A DNA stretch of 64,000 bases from AP-15 sp963700195 (GCA_963700195.1 CAVOWQ010000020.1:4383-68382), one strand, 5' to 3'. Shown: positions 52,029 to 62,710, counted from the stretch's first letter. Numbers and translations are program-made. Notes: generated by a model not told the origin, from the letters alone.

Positions 52029-55000
52029 GCCAGTTTTGTCTGAGCGGGTCCCGCGCTACGCGGAATTGCAGGTCACCAGCAATTTCTCGTTTCTGCGCGG
52101 GGCCTCGCATCCGGATGAGCTGGTGCTGACCGCGGCCACGCTCGGTCATCAGGCGATTGCGATCACCGACCGCAACAGCTTTGCCGGTATCGTCCGTGCG
52201 CATCATGCGGCAAAAGAGGTCGGTATTCGCCTCGTCGTCGGCTGCCGCCTCGATCTGCGCGACGGCACGAGCCTCCTCGCCTACCCTACGGATCGCGCCG
52301 CCTACGGCCGGTTGACGCGGCTGTTGACCCTAGGCAAGCGCCGCGCCCCCAAAGGCGAATGCCATCTCGACTACGCCGATGTCGTTGCGCATGGCGAAGG
52401 TCAGATCGTCATCGTGCTGCCGCCCGAGACCGCAGATATGGCGGAATTCGCCGCCCGGATCGCGGGGGATTTCCGAGGCCGCGCCTATCTTGCCGCCCAT
52501 CATCTCTATCGCGGCGACGATATGCGGCGCCTCGCTCGCCTCGCTGCTCTCGGCGAAGTGGCCGGGCTACCGCTCGTCGCGACCAACGATGTCCTCTACC
52601 ATCTGCCCGAGCGTCGCCCTTTGCAGGACGTGCTGACCTGCATCCGCGAAGGCTGCACGATCGGCGAAGCCGGCTATCGCCTCGCCGCCAATGCCGAACG
52701 TCATCTGAAACTGCCCGAGGAAATGGCGCGCCTCTTTCGCGGCCATGAGGATGCAGTCGAGCGCACCCTCGAAATCGTCGAACGCTGCCGTTTCGCCCTC
52801 GACGAGTTGCGCTACGAATATCCCGAGGAGCCCGTCCCAGAAGGGATGACGCCGCAACAACGCCTTGCCGAGCTTGCCTGGCAGGGTGCCGCCGAGCGGT
52901 TTTTTCAGAACCCCTCTCCGCCCTTTAGGGGGGAGAGGGAGGGGCCCGGCCCCCATCCTAGCCCTCCCCCGCTTGCGGGGGAGGGAATGGGAGGGGGCTG
53001 GGAGGGTGAGGTGGGTGAGGCCGAACCCGGATCGCCGGCCCCCCTCACCCCAACCCTCTCCCCCCGGCCGGCGGGGGGAGAGGGAGAAATCCCGGACAAG
53101 GTCCGCGATCTGATCGAACATGAGCTGCAGTTGATCGAGCGGCTCGACTACGCCCGCTATTTTCTGACCGTCCACGACATTGTGCGGTTTGCGCGGCAGC
53201 GCGGCATCCTGTGCCAGGGGCGCGGTTCTGCCGCCAATTCGGTCGTGTGCTACTGCCTCGGCATCACCGCGGTCGACCCCGCGCGCATCGACGTGTTGTT
53301 CGAGCGCTTCATCAGCGCCGCGCGTAACGAGCCGCCCGACATCGATGTCGATTTCGAGCACGAGCGGCGCGAGGAGGTGATCCAATACGTCTACGAAAAA
53401 TACGGCCGCGACCGCGCCGGTCTCGCCGCCACCGTCATTTGTTACCGCTCGCGCTCGGCGATCCGCGAGGTCGGCAAGGTATTGGGTCTCAGCGTCGATG
53501 TCGTCTCCGCGCTCGCCGGCATCGTCTGGGGCTGGAGCAACGACCCGATCGCCGACCAGCGGGTGCGCGAGGCCGGGCTCGACCCCACCGACCGTACTTT
53601 GCGTCTCGCGCTCGACCTCGCCGCGCAATTGGTCGGTTTTCCGCGGCACCTCTCGCAGCATGTCGGCGGTTTTGTCATCACCCGCGGGCCGTTGTCCGAA
53701 TTGGTGCCGATCGAGAACGCGGCGATGGAGGACCGCACCGTCATCGAATGGGACAAGGACGACCTCGACCGGCTCGGCATTCTGAAGATCGATGTCCTGG
53801 CGCTCGGCATGCTGACCTGCATCCGCAAGGCCTTTGCGTTGATCGAGAACCATTATGGCCGCCGTTTCGAGCTCGCCACGATCCCGGCCGAGGACCCCGC
53901 AGTTTACCAGATGCTCTCCCGCGCCGACTCGCTCGGCGTCTTTCAGGTCGAGAGCCGGGCGCAAATGACGATGCTGCCGCGGCTCAAACCGCGCGAATTC
54001 TATGATCTCGTCATCGAGGTCGCGATCGTGCGGCCAGGCCCGATCCAGGGCGACATGGTTCATCCCTATCTGCGCCGCCGCTCCAAGCGCGAAGAGGTGG
54101 CGTATCCATCCGGCGAATTGCAAGAGGTCCTGGGCAAGACCTTGGGTGTGCCGCTTTTTCAGGAGCAGGCGATGAAGATCGCCATCGTCGGCGCCGGTTT
54201 CGCACCGGAGGAGGCCGACCGGCTGCGCCGCGCAATGGCAACCTTCAAACGCAATGGCGACATCCACCTGTTCCGCGACAAATTTACCGCCGGCATGGTC
54301 CGGAACGGCTACGACCGCGATTTCGCTACCCGCTGCTTCAGCCAGATCGAAGGGTTCGGGACCTACGGTTTTCCGGAAAGCCATGCGGCGAGCTTTGCGC
54401 TGCTCGTCTATGTCTCGGCCTGGATCAAATGCTTTTATCCCGAGGTCTTCGCCTGCGCCCTGCTCAACAGCCAGCCGATGGGGTTCTACGCCCCGGCGCA
54501 GATCGTCCGCGACGCGCGCGAGCACGGCGTCGAAGTGCGCCCTGTCGATGTCAACCACAGTTTTTGGGACTGCACGCTCGAACCCGCTACCCCCTCCCTT
54601 CCCTCCCCCGCTAGCGGGGGAGGGTTAGGGTGGGAGCGGGCGCTACGCCTCGGGTTACGTCAGATAAAGGGGTTTGCCGAGTCCGACGCGAAGCGGCTCG
54701 TCGCCGTCCGGGAGGACGGATATCCAGACCCGCAGGCGCTGTGGCGGCGCAGCGGCCTCGGGCGCGGCGCGCTCGAGCGCCTTGCCGAAGCCGATGCGTT
54801 CCGTTCGATCGGGCTCGATCGCCGCCGCGCATTGTGGGCCTTGAAGGCGCTCGGCGACCCACCGCTCCCGCTCTTCGCGCAAAAACCCTCGCCCACAAAA
54901 GAAAGACCCTCGCCCCGCATTGGGGGGAGAGGGCAGGGTGAGGGGGGCTTCTCCCGGCTAACGTCTCTGGTATCCCCCACCTCACCCCAGCCCTCTCCGC

Positions 55001-55551
55001 CCCCGGGGGCGGAGAGGGAGAGAATTGCGATGGCGCTGCTTCCGGAGATGCCGCTCGGCGAGCATGTCGTCGAGGATTATGCGAGCTTGAGCCTAACCTT
55101 GAAGCGCCACCCGCTCGCCTTTTTGCGTGCGGACCTCGCTGGCGAAGGCCTGGTCACCGCCGCTGAGCTCGCCCATCTGCCGGTCGACCGGCGGCTCTCG
55201 ATCGCCGGGATCGTGCTGATCCGGCAACGCCCGGGCAGCGCCAACGGCGTCGTCTTCATCACCATCGAAGACGAGACCGGCATCGCCAACCTGATCGTCT
55301 GGCCCGCCATTCTCGAACGCTTCCGCCGCGCCGCGCTCGGAGCCACTCTCCTGCGCTGCGCCGGTAAATTGCAACGCGAGGAAAGCGTCATCCATGTCGT
55401 CGCCGACCGTCTCGAAGACATGACCCCGCGCCTCAATACTTTGCGCAATCGCACCGGCGAGGCTGCGCCGAAACCGCCTTTCACATCTCCTGCGAAGCCG
55501 CCCGGTTACGACCCCCGCGACATCGTCATCACCAGCCGCAATTTCCGCTAG
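52012..55551 (+). CDS. dnaE2: error-prone DNA polymerase DnaE2 with three repeat inserts
   Basis: This 1179-residue C-family polymerase does SOS mutagenesis. It has the PHP domain (YAELQVTSNFSFLRGASHPD, about 15-35), the palm motif GRGSAANSVVCYCLGIT with PDIDVDFEHERREEV, the clamp-region LGVFQVESRAQMTML, and an OB fold (about 1045-1120). Three segments are repeat-derived: about residues 300-361, 859-876 and 959-1003. Without these about 123 residues the length is about 1056, normal for DnaE2. The ATG at 52012 overlaps imuB by 17 bp. Confidence 0.93.
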   Translation: MASFPEPVLSERVPRYAELQVTSNFSFLRGASHPDELVLTAATLGHQAIAITDRNSFAGIVRAHHAAKEVGIRLVVGCRLDLRDGTSLLAYPTDRAAYGRLTRLLTLGKRRAPKGECHLDYADVVAHGEGQIVIVLPPETADMAEFAARIAGDFRGRAYLAAHHLYRGDDMRRLARLAALGEVAGLPLVATNDVLYHLPERRPLQDVLTCIREGCTIGEAGYRLAANAERHLKLPEEMARLFRGHEDAVERTLEIVERCRFALDELRYEYPEEPVPEGMTPQQRLAELAWQGAAERFFQNPSPPFRGEREGPGPHPSPPPLAGEGMGGGWEGEVGEAEPGSPAPLTPTLSPRPAGGEGEIPDKVRDLIEHELQLIERLDYARYFLTVHDIVRFARQRGILCQGRGSAANSVVCYCLGITAVDPARIDVLFERFISAARNEPPDIDVDFEHERREEVIQYVYEKYGRDRAGLAATVICYRSRSAIREVGKVLGLSVDVVSALAGIVWGWSNDPIADQRVREAGLDPTDRTLRLALDLAAQLVGFPRHLSQHVGGFVITRGPLSELVPIENAAMEDRTVIEWDKDDLDRLGILKIDVLALGMLTCIRKAFALIENHYGRRFELATIPAEDPAVYQMLSRADSLGVFQVESRAQMTMLPRLKPREFYDLVIEVAIVRPGPIQGDMVHPYLRRRSKREEVAYPSGELQEVLGKTLGVPLFQEQAMKIAIVGAGFAPEEADRLRRAMATFKRNGDIHLFRDKFTAGMVRNGYDRDFATRCFSQIEGFGTYGFPESHAASFALLVYVSAWIKCFYPEVFACALLNSQPMGFYAPAQIVRDAREHGVEVRPVDVNHSFWDCTLEPATPSLPSPASGGGLGWERALRLGLRQIKGFAESDAKRLVAVREDGYPDPQALWRRSGLGRGALERLAEADAFRSIGLDRRRALWALKALGDPPLPLFAQKPSPTKERPSPRIGGRGQGEGGFSRLTSLVSPTSPQPSPPPGAERERIAMALLPEMPLGEHVVEDYASLSLTLKRHPLAFLRADLAGEGLVTAAELAHLPVDRRLSIAGIVLIRQRPGSANGVVFITIEDETGIANLIVWPAILERFRRAALGATLLRCAGKLQREESVIHVVADRLEDMTPRLNTLRNRTGEAAPKPPFTSPAKPPGYDPRDIVITSRNFR
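52909..53093. repeat. three palindromes inside dnaE2 (insert 1)
   Basis: Three C-rich/G-rich hairpins are arranged in a row: one around CCCTTTAGGGGGG (52910-52945), a family B unit (52948-52999), and a family C unit CCCTCTCCCCCCGGCCGGCG (53040-53090). Together they add about 61 codons between the PHP domain and the polymerase core without a stop or frame change. Confidence 0.85.
54588..54640. repeat. family B palindrome inside dnaE2 (insert 2)
   Basis: CCCTCCCCCGCTAGCGGGGG and AGGG form the hairpin, with TACCCCCTCCCTT and GGGTGGGAGCGGG as outer arms. It adds about 17 codons (LPSPASGGGLGWE). Confidence 0.85.
54886..55022. repeat. family C palindromes inside dnaE2 (insert 3)
   Basis: Two hairpin units (CCCTCGCCCCGCATTGGGGG with AGAGGGC, and CCCTCTCCGCCCCCGGGGGC with GGAGAGGG) are joined by about 45 bp. 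They add about 45 codons ahead of the OB-fold region, in frame. Confidence 0.8.
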
Positions 55552-55554
55552 CCG

Positions 55555-56481
55555 ATGCAATCCATTCCCGCGTGCCCGATCACCGGCCTTCCGGCTACTC
55601 GCCTCATCCAGCCGATCAGCCGACGGCTAATCAGTGGATTGTGGCGCAGAGCTTTCGGGGTTTCGACGAAGCGGCAGCTCGCTGGAATCGACCACTTCGG
55701 CTTATGGGAATCCCCTTGCGGGCTCGCCTTCTTCGATCCGATGCTGCCAGGGGACGAGACCTTTTACCTGGACCTTTATCGGCGCGGAGACTTTCATCGG
55801 GCCTTGAGGGTTTCCCGCATCGCCAGGGCTGAATTCCGACGCATCGCCGAACTGGTTCGACCGGGGGATAAAGTTCTCGACGTCGGCTGTGGCGAAGGCG
55901 CCCTGGCACGGCATTTGCCGCAGGCTATTTATGTCGGGCTCGACCCGCATTGTTATGCGGATGCTGCCGAGCTCAACGTCAGGAGCGAAACCATTGCGGC
56001 GCATGCCGACTCACATCCCGAAGAATACGATGCCGTCTGCGCCTTTCACTCTATCGAGCACGTTGCAGATCCGCTGAACTTTGCCCGCAATCTGGTAAAA
56101 TGCGTCAGACGTGGCGGACGGCTTTGCATTGTCGTGCCTAGCCGGACGTCGCCGCTAACCGAGATCCCGAATTTCGTGCTCAATGCGCCGCCGAATCATC
56201 TCAGCTGGTGGGACGAAGGAGCCTTGCGGACACTTGCGGGTCGGCTCGATATGCAGACGGAAGCGATCGAAACGGTGCCCTTCTCTTTCGACAGCCTCAT
56301 CTACTGGATGGCTCGCTGGACTCCCAAACTGACCGGAGATCGCTATTTCCGGGCACATTGGACCTGGAATTGCGCGCTCGCCTGGAGCTGGCTGATCGGC
56401 CGCGCCTGCGATGCACTGTTCCGTGTTCCGGCGTCGGCAAGACCTTCGGGGTTGCTCCTCATCGCGCGCAAACCGTCGTGA
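55555..56481 (+). CDS. class I SAM-dependent methyltransferase
   Basis: This 308-residue protein has the SAM motif VLDVGCGEGALARHLPQAIY (about 103), the acidic strand YVGLDPH and the post-motif AFHSIEHVADPLNF. The first 40 residues contain CPITGLPA, which resembles a zinc-site leader of sugar or lipid methyltransferases. It begins 3 bp after dnaE2, but its stop overlaps the next ATG (TGATG), so it is an operon partner of the glycosyltransferase. Confidence 0.85.
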   Translation: MQSIPACPITGLPATRLIQPISRRLISGLWRRAFGVSTKRQLAGIDHFGLWESPCGLAFFDPMLPGDETFYLDLYRRGDFHRALRVSRIARAEFRRIAELVRPGDKVLDVGCGEGALARHLPQAIYVGLDPHCYADAAELNVRSETIAAHADSHPEEYDAVCAFHSIEHVADPLNFARNLVKCVRRGGRLCIVVPSRTSPLTEIPNFVLNAPPNHLSWWDEGALRTLAGRLDMQTEAIETVPFSFDSLIYWMARWTPKLTGDRYFRAHWTWNCALAWSWLIGRACDALFRVPASARPSGLLLIARKPS

Positions 56482-57659
56482 TGGCATGGATCGCGGCGGC
56501 GGTCGCCCTTTTCTATGCGCTGTCGTCGGTCGCTTTGGCTCTCCTCTTTTTCGCTCATCTGCGGGTCCTGGATGATCGGTTATCCGCGAGCGTCGCCTTG
56601 GTATTGCCGGCGACAGGCGCGCTCCCCGGGCTAGAGGATCTGCTCGACGCATTAGCTGCCCAGTCGCTCAGCCCGCGGCGATTGATCGTTTCGGTCGAGG
56701 CGCGCGAAGACCCCGCTTACCAGCGCGTCGCAGCCATCGCCGAGCATTTTCCTCAGCTGAATGTCGAGCTGGTCGTCGCCGGTCTCTCGCCGCTGCGCAG
56801 CCAGAAATGCACCAATCTTCTCGCCGCTCTGGCGCAGCTCGACGCCCACGACGCGTACATTGTGCTGCTCGACGCGGACATCCGCCCGCAGCCATGGTGG
56901 CTCGCGATGTTGGTCGCGCCGTTGGCTGCAGGGCGCGCCGATCTCGTCAATGGTTACCGCTGGCCCGTGCCGGCGAGGATCTCGCTCGGCACCGTCCTCG
57001 TCGCCGCGATCGACCGTGCCGTCGCCGTATTACCGCGGCTAAGCCGAACCAGGCCGGCTTGGGGCGGCTCCCTCGCGTTCACTCGCGACGCCCTCGCTGC
57101 GCTCGATCTGCCGAACACGATCGGGCATGCCTTGACCGAGGATTTGCCGATCGGCGACCGCGCAGCGCGAAGCGGACTGAGGGTGCTGACCCGCCGGGCC
57201 ACCCGGCTGCCGACCCCGCTCGCCGGCAATCTTCGTGAGGTTTGGCGCTTCGCTCGCCGCCAGTACCAGCTGATCCGCCTCTATCGCCCCGGATTGTGGT
57301 GCTTCGCCGCTTTCGTCGTCACCACCGACCTGGCGGCCCGGGCCGCCCTGTTGTCGAATATGCTCGACTGGGGGGCCGCCTTGCCCGCCATCTTCATTCT
57401 CGGCTGTCTGGGCTCGACCGCGGCCGAAATCCGGCTGGCGATCGGCAGGAAACTCGGCATAACCGACGGGTTTGGCTTTTGCTTGGCCCAGCATTTGCTC
57501 GTTTGGACCATTCTGCCGGCCCCGATGTTTCACGCCTCGGTGATCTGGGGCGGCGCCGTCACGTCCCCGGTAGTATGGCGCCATGTCCGCTACATCGTCG
57601 ACAAGACGGGGAAGGTCATCGATATCGCCCGCCGGCCTTATTCCGACACCTCGGGCTAG
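56481..57659 (+). CDS. ceramide-glucosyltransferase-like membrane GT (HpnI-like)
   Basis: This 392-residue enzyme of the GT21/GT2 type has an N-terminal helix, the first Asp-containing region SLSPRRLIVSVEAREDPAYQ, LLDADIRPQPWWLAML, RPAWGGSLAFTRDAL, TEDLPIGDRAARSG and the (Q/R)QxxR-type RRQYQLIRLYRPG, then C-terminal helices. It would add a sugar to a lipid such as ceramide, diacylglycerol or a hopanoid. The stop is shared through CTAG (57656-57659) with the convergent P450 gene. Confidence 0.82.
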   Translation: MAWIAAAVALFYALSSVALALLFFAHLRVLDDRLSASVALVLPATGALPGLEDLLDALAAQSLSPRRLIVSVEAREDPAYQRVAAIAEHFPQLNVELVVAGLSPLRSQKCTNLLAALAQLDAHDAYIVLLDADIRPQPWWLAMLVAPLAAGRADLVNGYRWPVPARISLGTVLVAAIDRAVAVLPRLSRTRPAWGGSLAFTRDALAALDLPNTIGHALTEDLPIGDRAARSGLRVLTRRATRLPTPLAGNLREVWRFARRQYQLIRLYRPGLWCFAAFVVTTDLAARAALLSNMLDWGAALPAIFILGCLGSTAAEIRLAIGRKLGITDGFGFCLAQHLLVWTILPAPMFHASVIWGGAVTSPVVWRHVRYIVDKTGKVIDIARRPYSDTSG

Positions 57660-59032
57660 GCGCGGTTCTCGACATACATGCGCAAATCGTCGCCGGGCCG
57701 CAGCGTCAGGCGGCAGACCGGCGCGACCGCGGCATCGGGGGCCAAGCGGAGACGAGCCCGTTGAGCCAGAGTGGCGATGCACAGGACAGCTTCGGTCAGA
57801 CCGAAGGCGGCGCCGACGCAAATGCGAGGACCGACGCTGAACGGAACATAGGCGTGCCGCACGCGAAACTGCGCGTTCTCGGGCAGAAAGCGCTCCGGGA
57901 TATAATGATCCGGCTTTCCCCAAAATTTACGATGCCGGTGGAGCAGCCACGGGACTACGATGACGAGGGATCCCGCCGGTATGGACCGACCGCGGATCGT
58001 CTCGTCACGCGACGCCTGACGCGCGAGAAGCGGGACGGGAGGTAGCAGCCGCACGGTTTCCTCGAATATTGCGTCGGGTGTAAGGCAGCTCGGGGACGTC
58101 GTCGAGGGTCGGTAGGCGGCCAGCGAGCGTTTTTGCCAGTTCCGCGTGAAGGCGTTCTTCGGTCTGCGGCGCTGCGACAGCAGATACCAGGCCCAGGCGA
58201 GCGAATTCGCTGTTGGCTCGTGGTCCCGCCATAAAGATCACCGCCGCTTCATTGCGCAGCGCCACATCGTCGAGAGGCTCTCCAGTGTCGGCATCGCGCG
58301 CTTCCAGCAACAAGCGGATCATCGAGGCTTCGCCGCCGGACAACCGCTCACGGCAATCGCCGATGACCTGCTCCAGGACCTTGTGGATGCGTTTGGCGGA
58401 GCGATGGATTGCCGAAGAGAATGAAACCGTGGATCCAATCCGGCAAACCGAAGAAATAGGCGAGATCCAATTGGCCGACCAGGCGCTGGTATTCACTGAA
58501 GGCGGCCACGATTTCCGCCGCGTGTTCGGCGCCGAGCTGCCGGCCGAAGACCGTCCGGCAGATGATCTCCGCCGTCAGTGTCGCCATCTCGGTTAGCGCA
58601 TTGATCGGCATGTCCCGAGGCAGGCGCGCCCAGCGTTCGGCGGTTTCGTCGGCGGCCTGGACCATCAGCGGCGCGAACAGCGGCAGATGCGAGACATGGA
58701 CGATCGGCGCCACGATGCGCCGCCGGCGCCGCCACGTATCGCCGTCGCTGATGAACAGACCGTCGCCGAGGAGCGGCGCCAGCCCGTGGCGCATCTGCGG
58801 ACTCTTCGCCGCTCGAAGCTGTCGTGATGTTCGACAAAGGCCGAGGCGACGGTATCCGGGCTGTTGCAGACAGAACAGCGTGCGCGACAGCATGCGGGTC
58901 GAAAACACCTCCCACTCGAAGGAGCGCTCTTCCGCAGATTGCGAGGAAGTTGCGCCGCGCCAGACGCAATGTGGCAAACGCCGAGAGCGGCTGCTTCGGC
59001 CTCTCGGGAAAAGGCGGAACGAAGTCGTGCAT
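57656..59032 (-). pseudogene. cytochrome P450 with many frameshifts
   Basis: The parts of a complete P450 are present in changing frames: MHDFVPPFPERPKQPLSAFA (from 59032), EWEVFSTRMLSRTLFCL, DTVASAFVEHHDSFER, LGDGLFISDGDTWRRRRRIV, the I-helix AG-HEPTANSLAWAWYLL, ExxR as IFEETVRLLPPVP, and the heme loop FSVGPRICVGAAF. About seven indels are needed, but no true stop codon occurs inside the switched frames, and total length (about 459 codons) is normal. Sequence error is therefore likely. The haem-thiolate oxidase may act on a lipid. Confidence 0.75.
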
Positions 59033-59064
59033 CGGCGAGCCCTCGCGCGCCTGCGCGGACGGCG

Positions 59065-60397
59065 TTATCGCATCGAGACGGCCGCGGCGATCGGCGCCTG
59101 ATGCCGGCGGAACGGCGTCGCCACACCACGTGCGGCCCGCGCATAGGTGGCTTCGAGCCGCTCGATTGCGGCCTCGACCGCGAGCTTCAGCCCGGCTTCG
59201 TTGAAGAACGAGCCGGGGATCAGGCAGCGGGCCGCGAGCACCCGCCGGAACGCGTCGAACAACGCGGCATCGGGCGGCATCGGCGCGTCCAGAAATCATC
59301 GAGCTCGCCCTGAAGGTCAGCCCGGCAATGTCGTAAACCGCCTTACCGAGCGCCACTACCGGCAATCCGCAGGCAAGCGCCATAGTGCCGACCGTGCTGT
59401 TGACGCGTGACGACAGCCGGCTTGCGCGCCAAGAGCGCGCCCAAATCGCCGCCGTCGAGGATCACGAGCCGCTCGGCAATCCCGAGCTCGACCGCGAGGT
59501 AGCCTGTGATAGCGATCCAGTCGACCAATCCGCTGTCGAGCGGATGAGCTTAACGATCGAGCCGCGCCGCCGAGGGGGCGTGACGGGCGAAGGAGGTGAG
59601 GACGTGCTCGATCGCCAGATGCATCGCGCGGAACGGCGAGTGCACCCGCACTCTGGTAATCGCATGAGCTGCAACGGGAAAGAAACAGGAGGCCGGGGCG
59701 GCTGCAGACACCTCGATCGCCGCCGCCGCCCGCCACTCGCCGCGGCGCATCAGCGCCAGGCGGCGCAGCCAATCCGGCGTACTCGATCAGCTGATAGTCG
59801 GGACCGGTGCGGTCGCGTAATGCGGGAACCGCCACATTCCGGCGGTCGAGGCCGTTGTGTACAGCACGTCCTCGACCGCCCTGCGACGGAAGCTCCCCGG
59901 CACCGGTGGCGGGTCGCGCCAGGCCGGAGCGGCGGCGCGCGCTCGCGATACCAGGCCCGGTTCCGCGGCAGCTCGGAATGACCGTTGACCCCGCCTTCCT
60001 CGAAGGTGATCCAATCGGGTCGCAGATAGCCCTCCTCGACCACATGGATTCGCAATGCGCGTCCCTCGGCGACGCGGACGGCAGCTCGGTGCAACGGCCG
60101 GCAATCGCCGAACAGGTAATGTCGCTGATCGCCCGCTCGACGATGAGCCGATCGAGAGACTCCGGCCATTCTCCCGACGGCCGCCGAAGTCGCCCGCTTC
60201 CGGCAGCCGCCAGAATGCCCGGTCGCCGCCGTTGAAATTGACCCGTAACCGTGCCCGCGTGGCCGCGCCGATGAGCGCCTGTCCGAGGCGCTCGAGAAAT
60301 TGCGTCGTCCATCCCCTGCAGGAGGAGAAAGCCCCGGCCGGGGTTGATCGAGATGACCCGCTGGCCGCTCCACCGCGTTTACGGGACCTTCGCCCAC
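59065..60397 (-). pseudogene. capsular polysaccharide biosynthesis protein (KpsS/LipB-like), frameshifted
   Basis: Family segments appear in several frames: VISINPGRGFLLLQG, LRVNFNGGDRAFWRLPEAGD, ESLDRLIVERAISDIT, LRIHVVEEGYLRPDWITFEE with GGVNGHSELPRNRAWYRER, LVILDGGDLGALLARKPAVV and MALACGLPVVALGKAVYDI. KpsS-type proteins attach Kdo linkers to lyso-phosphatidylglycerol for capsule export. About six indels are required; total length (about 444 codons) is normal. The start near 60397 is uncertain. The gap 60398-60599 holds nothing clear. Confidence 0.65.
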
Positions 60398-60599
60398 CGA
60401 TAGCAGATTCCCCGACGCAGACCTCGTCGCGCTCGCAGCGAGCTTTTGAGGCGGTTCTACCGTGATCTGGGTTAATCTCGTCAGCTCTGCCGGCTAATGT
60501 CCACGACTTTTTGCATCGCGAGATGAGCCGTCCGTCAGGAATCGGACAAATCGTCCCGCGAAATCGCCTATTTTCGCTTGTGGTGTTAATTTTAAAGCC

Positions 60600-62710
60600 A
60601 TGTCGCTGCTAGCGCAACTGACCGCTATGACCGATCCGCGACCGACCATCGACGCCCCCGACGACGACCCCTATCTCTGGCTCGAAGAGATCGACGGCGA
60701 GCGGGCGCTCGCCTGGGTCGACGCAGAAAACGCCGCGACCTTGGCGCGGTTCGGCGATCGCGCGCTTCGCAGCCGATCGCGACACGCTCGCCGCGATCTT
60801 CGACCGGCCCGACAACATCCCGCTGATCGCGCAGGCGCGGTGCCAGGGTCTTCAATTTCTGGAAGGACGCGGCGCACCCGCGCGGCCTGTGGCGCGCCAC
60901 GACGCTCGACAGCTTCCGCAGCGAGACGCCGGAGTGGGACATTCTGCTCGACCTCGACGCGCTCGCGGCAACCGAAGGCGAAGATTGGACATGGAGCGGG
61001 GCCGCGACGATCCCGGGCAGCCACGACCGCGCCATTGTGATGCTGTCGCGCGGCGGCGCCGATGCGGTGGTGCTGCGCGAGTTCGACCTTTCTGCTCGCG
61101 ATTTCGTATCCGGCGGTTTCACGCTGCCGGAGGCCAAGGGCGGGGCCGCCTGGCTCGATCGCGACACGCTGTTGCTGTCCTCGGCGCTGGGCGAGGACAT
61201 GGCCACCAGCTCGGGCTATGCGCGCACCGTGCGGCTGTGGCGGCGCGGAGCCGACCCGCTGGCCGCCCCGGTCATCTTCGAGACGAGCGCCGACCATATG
61301 GCGGTCTGGGCGGATGTCGATCGCGAGACCGAGGGAGGAGCTGCTGGTATTTGTCGAGAGGCTCGGCTTTTTCGACGCAATCGCTTTGGATCGGCGACCG
61401 CACCGGACCCAAGACCCGCATCGACCTCCCGACCGATGCTTGGGTCACGTGGCACCGCGGCTGGCTCGCGGTCAGGCGGCGGACCGCCTGGACGATCGGC
61501 GACGACACCTACGCGCCGGACACTGTGCTCGGCATTTCCTTCGCCGCTTTCCTTGCTGGCGATCGCCGCTTCACGAAGCTGTTCGAGCCGGCCGAGCGCC
61601 GCGCCTTGCAAGGGTTCTTCTGGTGCGGCGGCCGGCTTCATCTGTCGATCCTCGATGATTTGAAACCGGTCTTCGAGGCGTTGACCCCGTCCGAGACCGG
61701 GTGGTCGCGTGAGCGCATTACCGGCCTGCCCGATATTGGGCGTGGCCAATGTCTGGCCGCTCGATGTCCAGACGGAAGAGTCGAACGGCGACCTGCTCGC
61801 CAGCGCGCAGGACCCGCTGACGCCGCCGTCGCTGTTCCTGGTGCGTCCCGCCGCTGCACCCGAGCTGCTGAAGCGGGCGCCGCAATGCTTTCGATCCGGC
61901 CGGCCTTGTCGTTACGCGCCACGAAGCGATCGTCGCCGGACGGCACCCGCATCCCGTATGTGCAGGTCGGCCCGCCTGGCGAGACCGGCGACGCGCCGGT
62001 TCATCTTTCGGGCTATGGCGGCTTTCGCATATCGCAATTGCCTTATTACAATCCCGCCGTCGGAAAGCTGTGGCTCGAGCGCGGCGGCACCGAGCGTTGT
62101 CGCCAATATCAGGGGCGGCGGCGAGTTCGGCACCGCTTGGCACGAGGCCGGACGACGGGAGGGCAAGCGTGCTCTCGCACGACGATTTCGCCGCGGTCGC
62201 CGCCGACCTCGTGCGGCGCGGGGTGACGCAGCCCAGCCGCATCGCCGCCGAGGGCGGCTCCAATGGCGGCATACTGATCACCAATATGCTGACCCGCTAT
62301 CCGGAGCGGTTCGGCGCGCTGTTCTGCACGATCCCGCTGATCGACATGCGCCGCTACTCGAAGATTGCATGCCGGCGCGAGCTGGATCGCCGAGATACGG
62401 CGACCCCGACAATCCTGAGGATTGGGAATTCCTTAAAGAGATTTCCGCCTACCACGCCGCGGCCCCGGGCCGGCCTTATCCGCCGATCCTGATCGCGACG
62501 AGCCGGCGCGACGATCGCGTCCATCCCGGCCACGCCCGCAAAATGGCCGCGAAGCTGCAGGCGATGGGCTACGAGGCCTATTTTTACGAGCCTGCCGCTG
62601 GCGGGCACGGCTATGGCAAGGACAACAGCGAGCGCGCTTCTTTTACCGCGCTCGGCTACAATTTCCTGCGCCGCGCCATCGGCTGGCATCCGGGAGGAGA
62701 AGTGCAATGA
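60600..62710 (+). pseudogene. prolyl oligopeptidase (S9A), frameshifted
   Basis: From ATG 60600, PDDDPYLWLEEIDGERALAW opens the propeller half; VFNFWKDAAHPRGLWRATTL and GFTLPEAKGGAAWLDRDTLL follow in other frames. The hydrolase half has the nucleophile in AAEGGSNGGILITNM, the Asp in SRRDDRVHPGHARKM and the His in AAGGHGYGKDNSE. About 703 codons overall is the normal family size, yet around nine frame changes are needed. The last frame ends in ATGA, overlapping the dioxygenase start. Confidence 0.78.

Noticed and set aside
52567..54558. 663-codon minus-strand frame opposite dnaE2
   Set aside because: It is a shadow of conserved DnaE2 codons, with no recognisable motif of its own.
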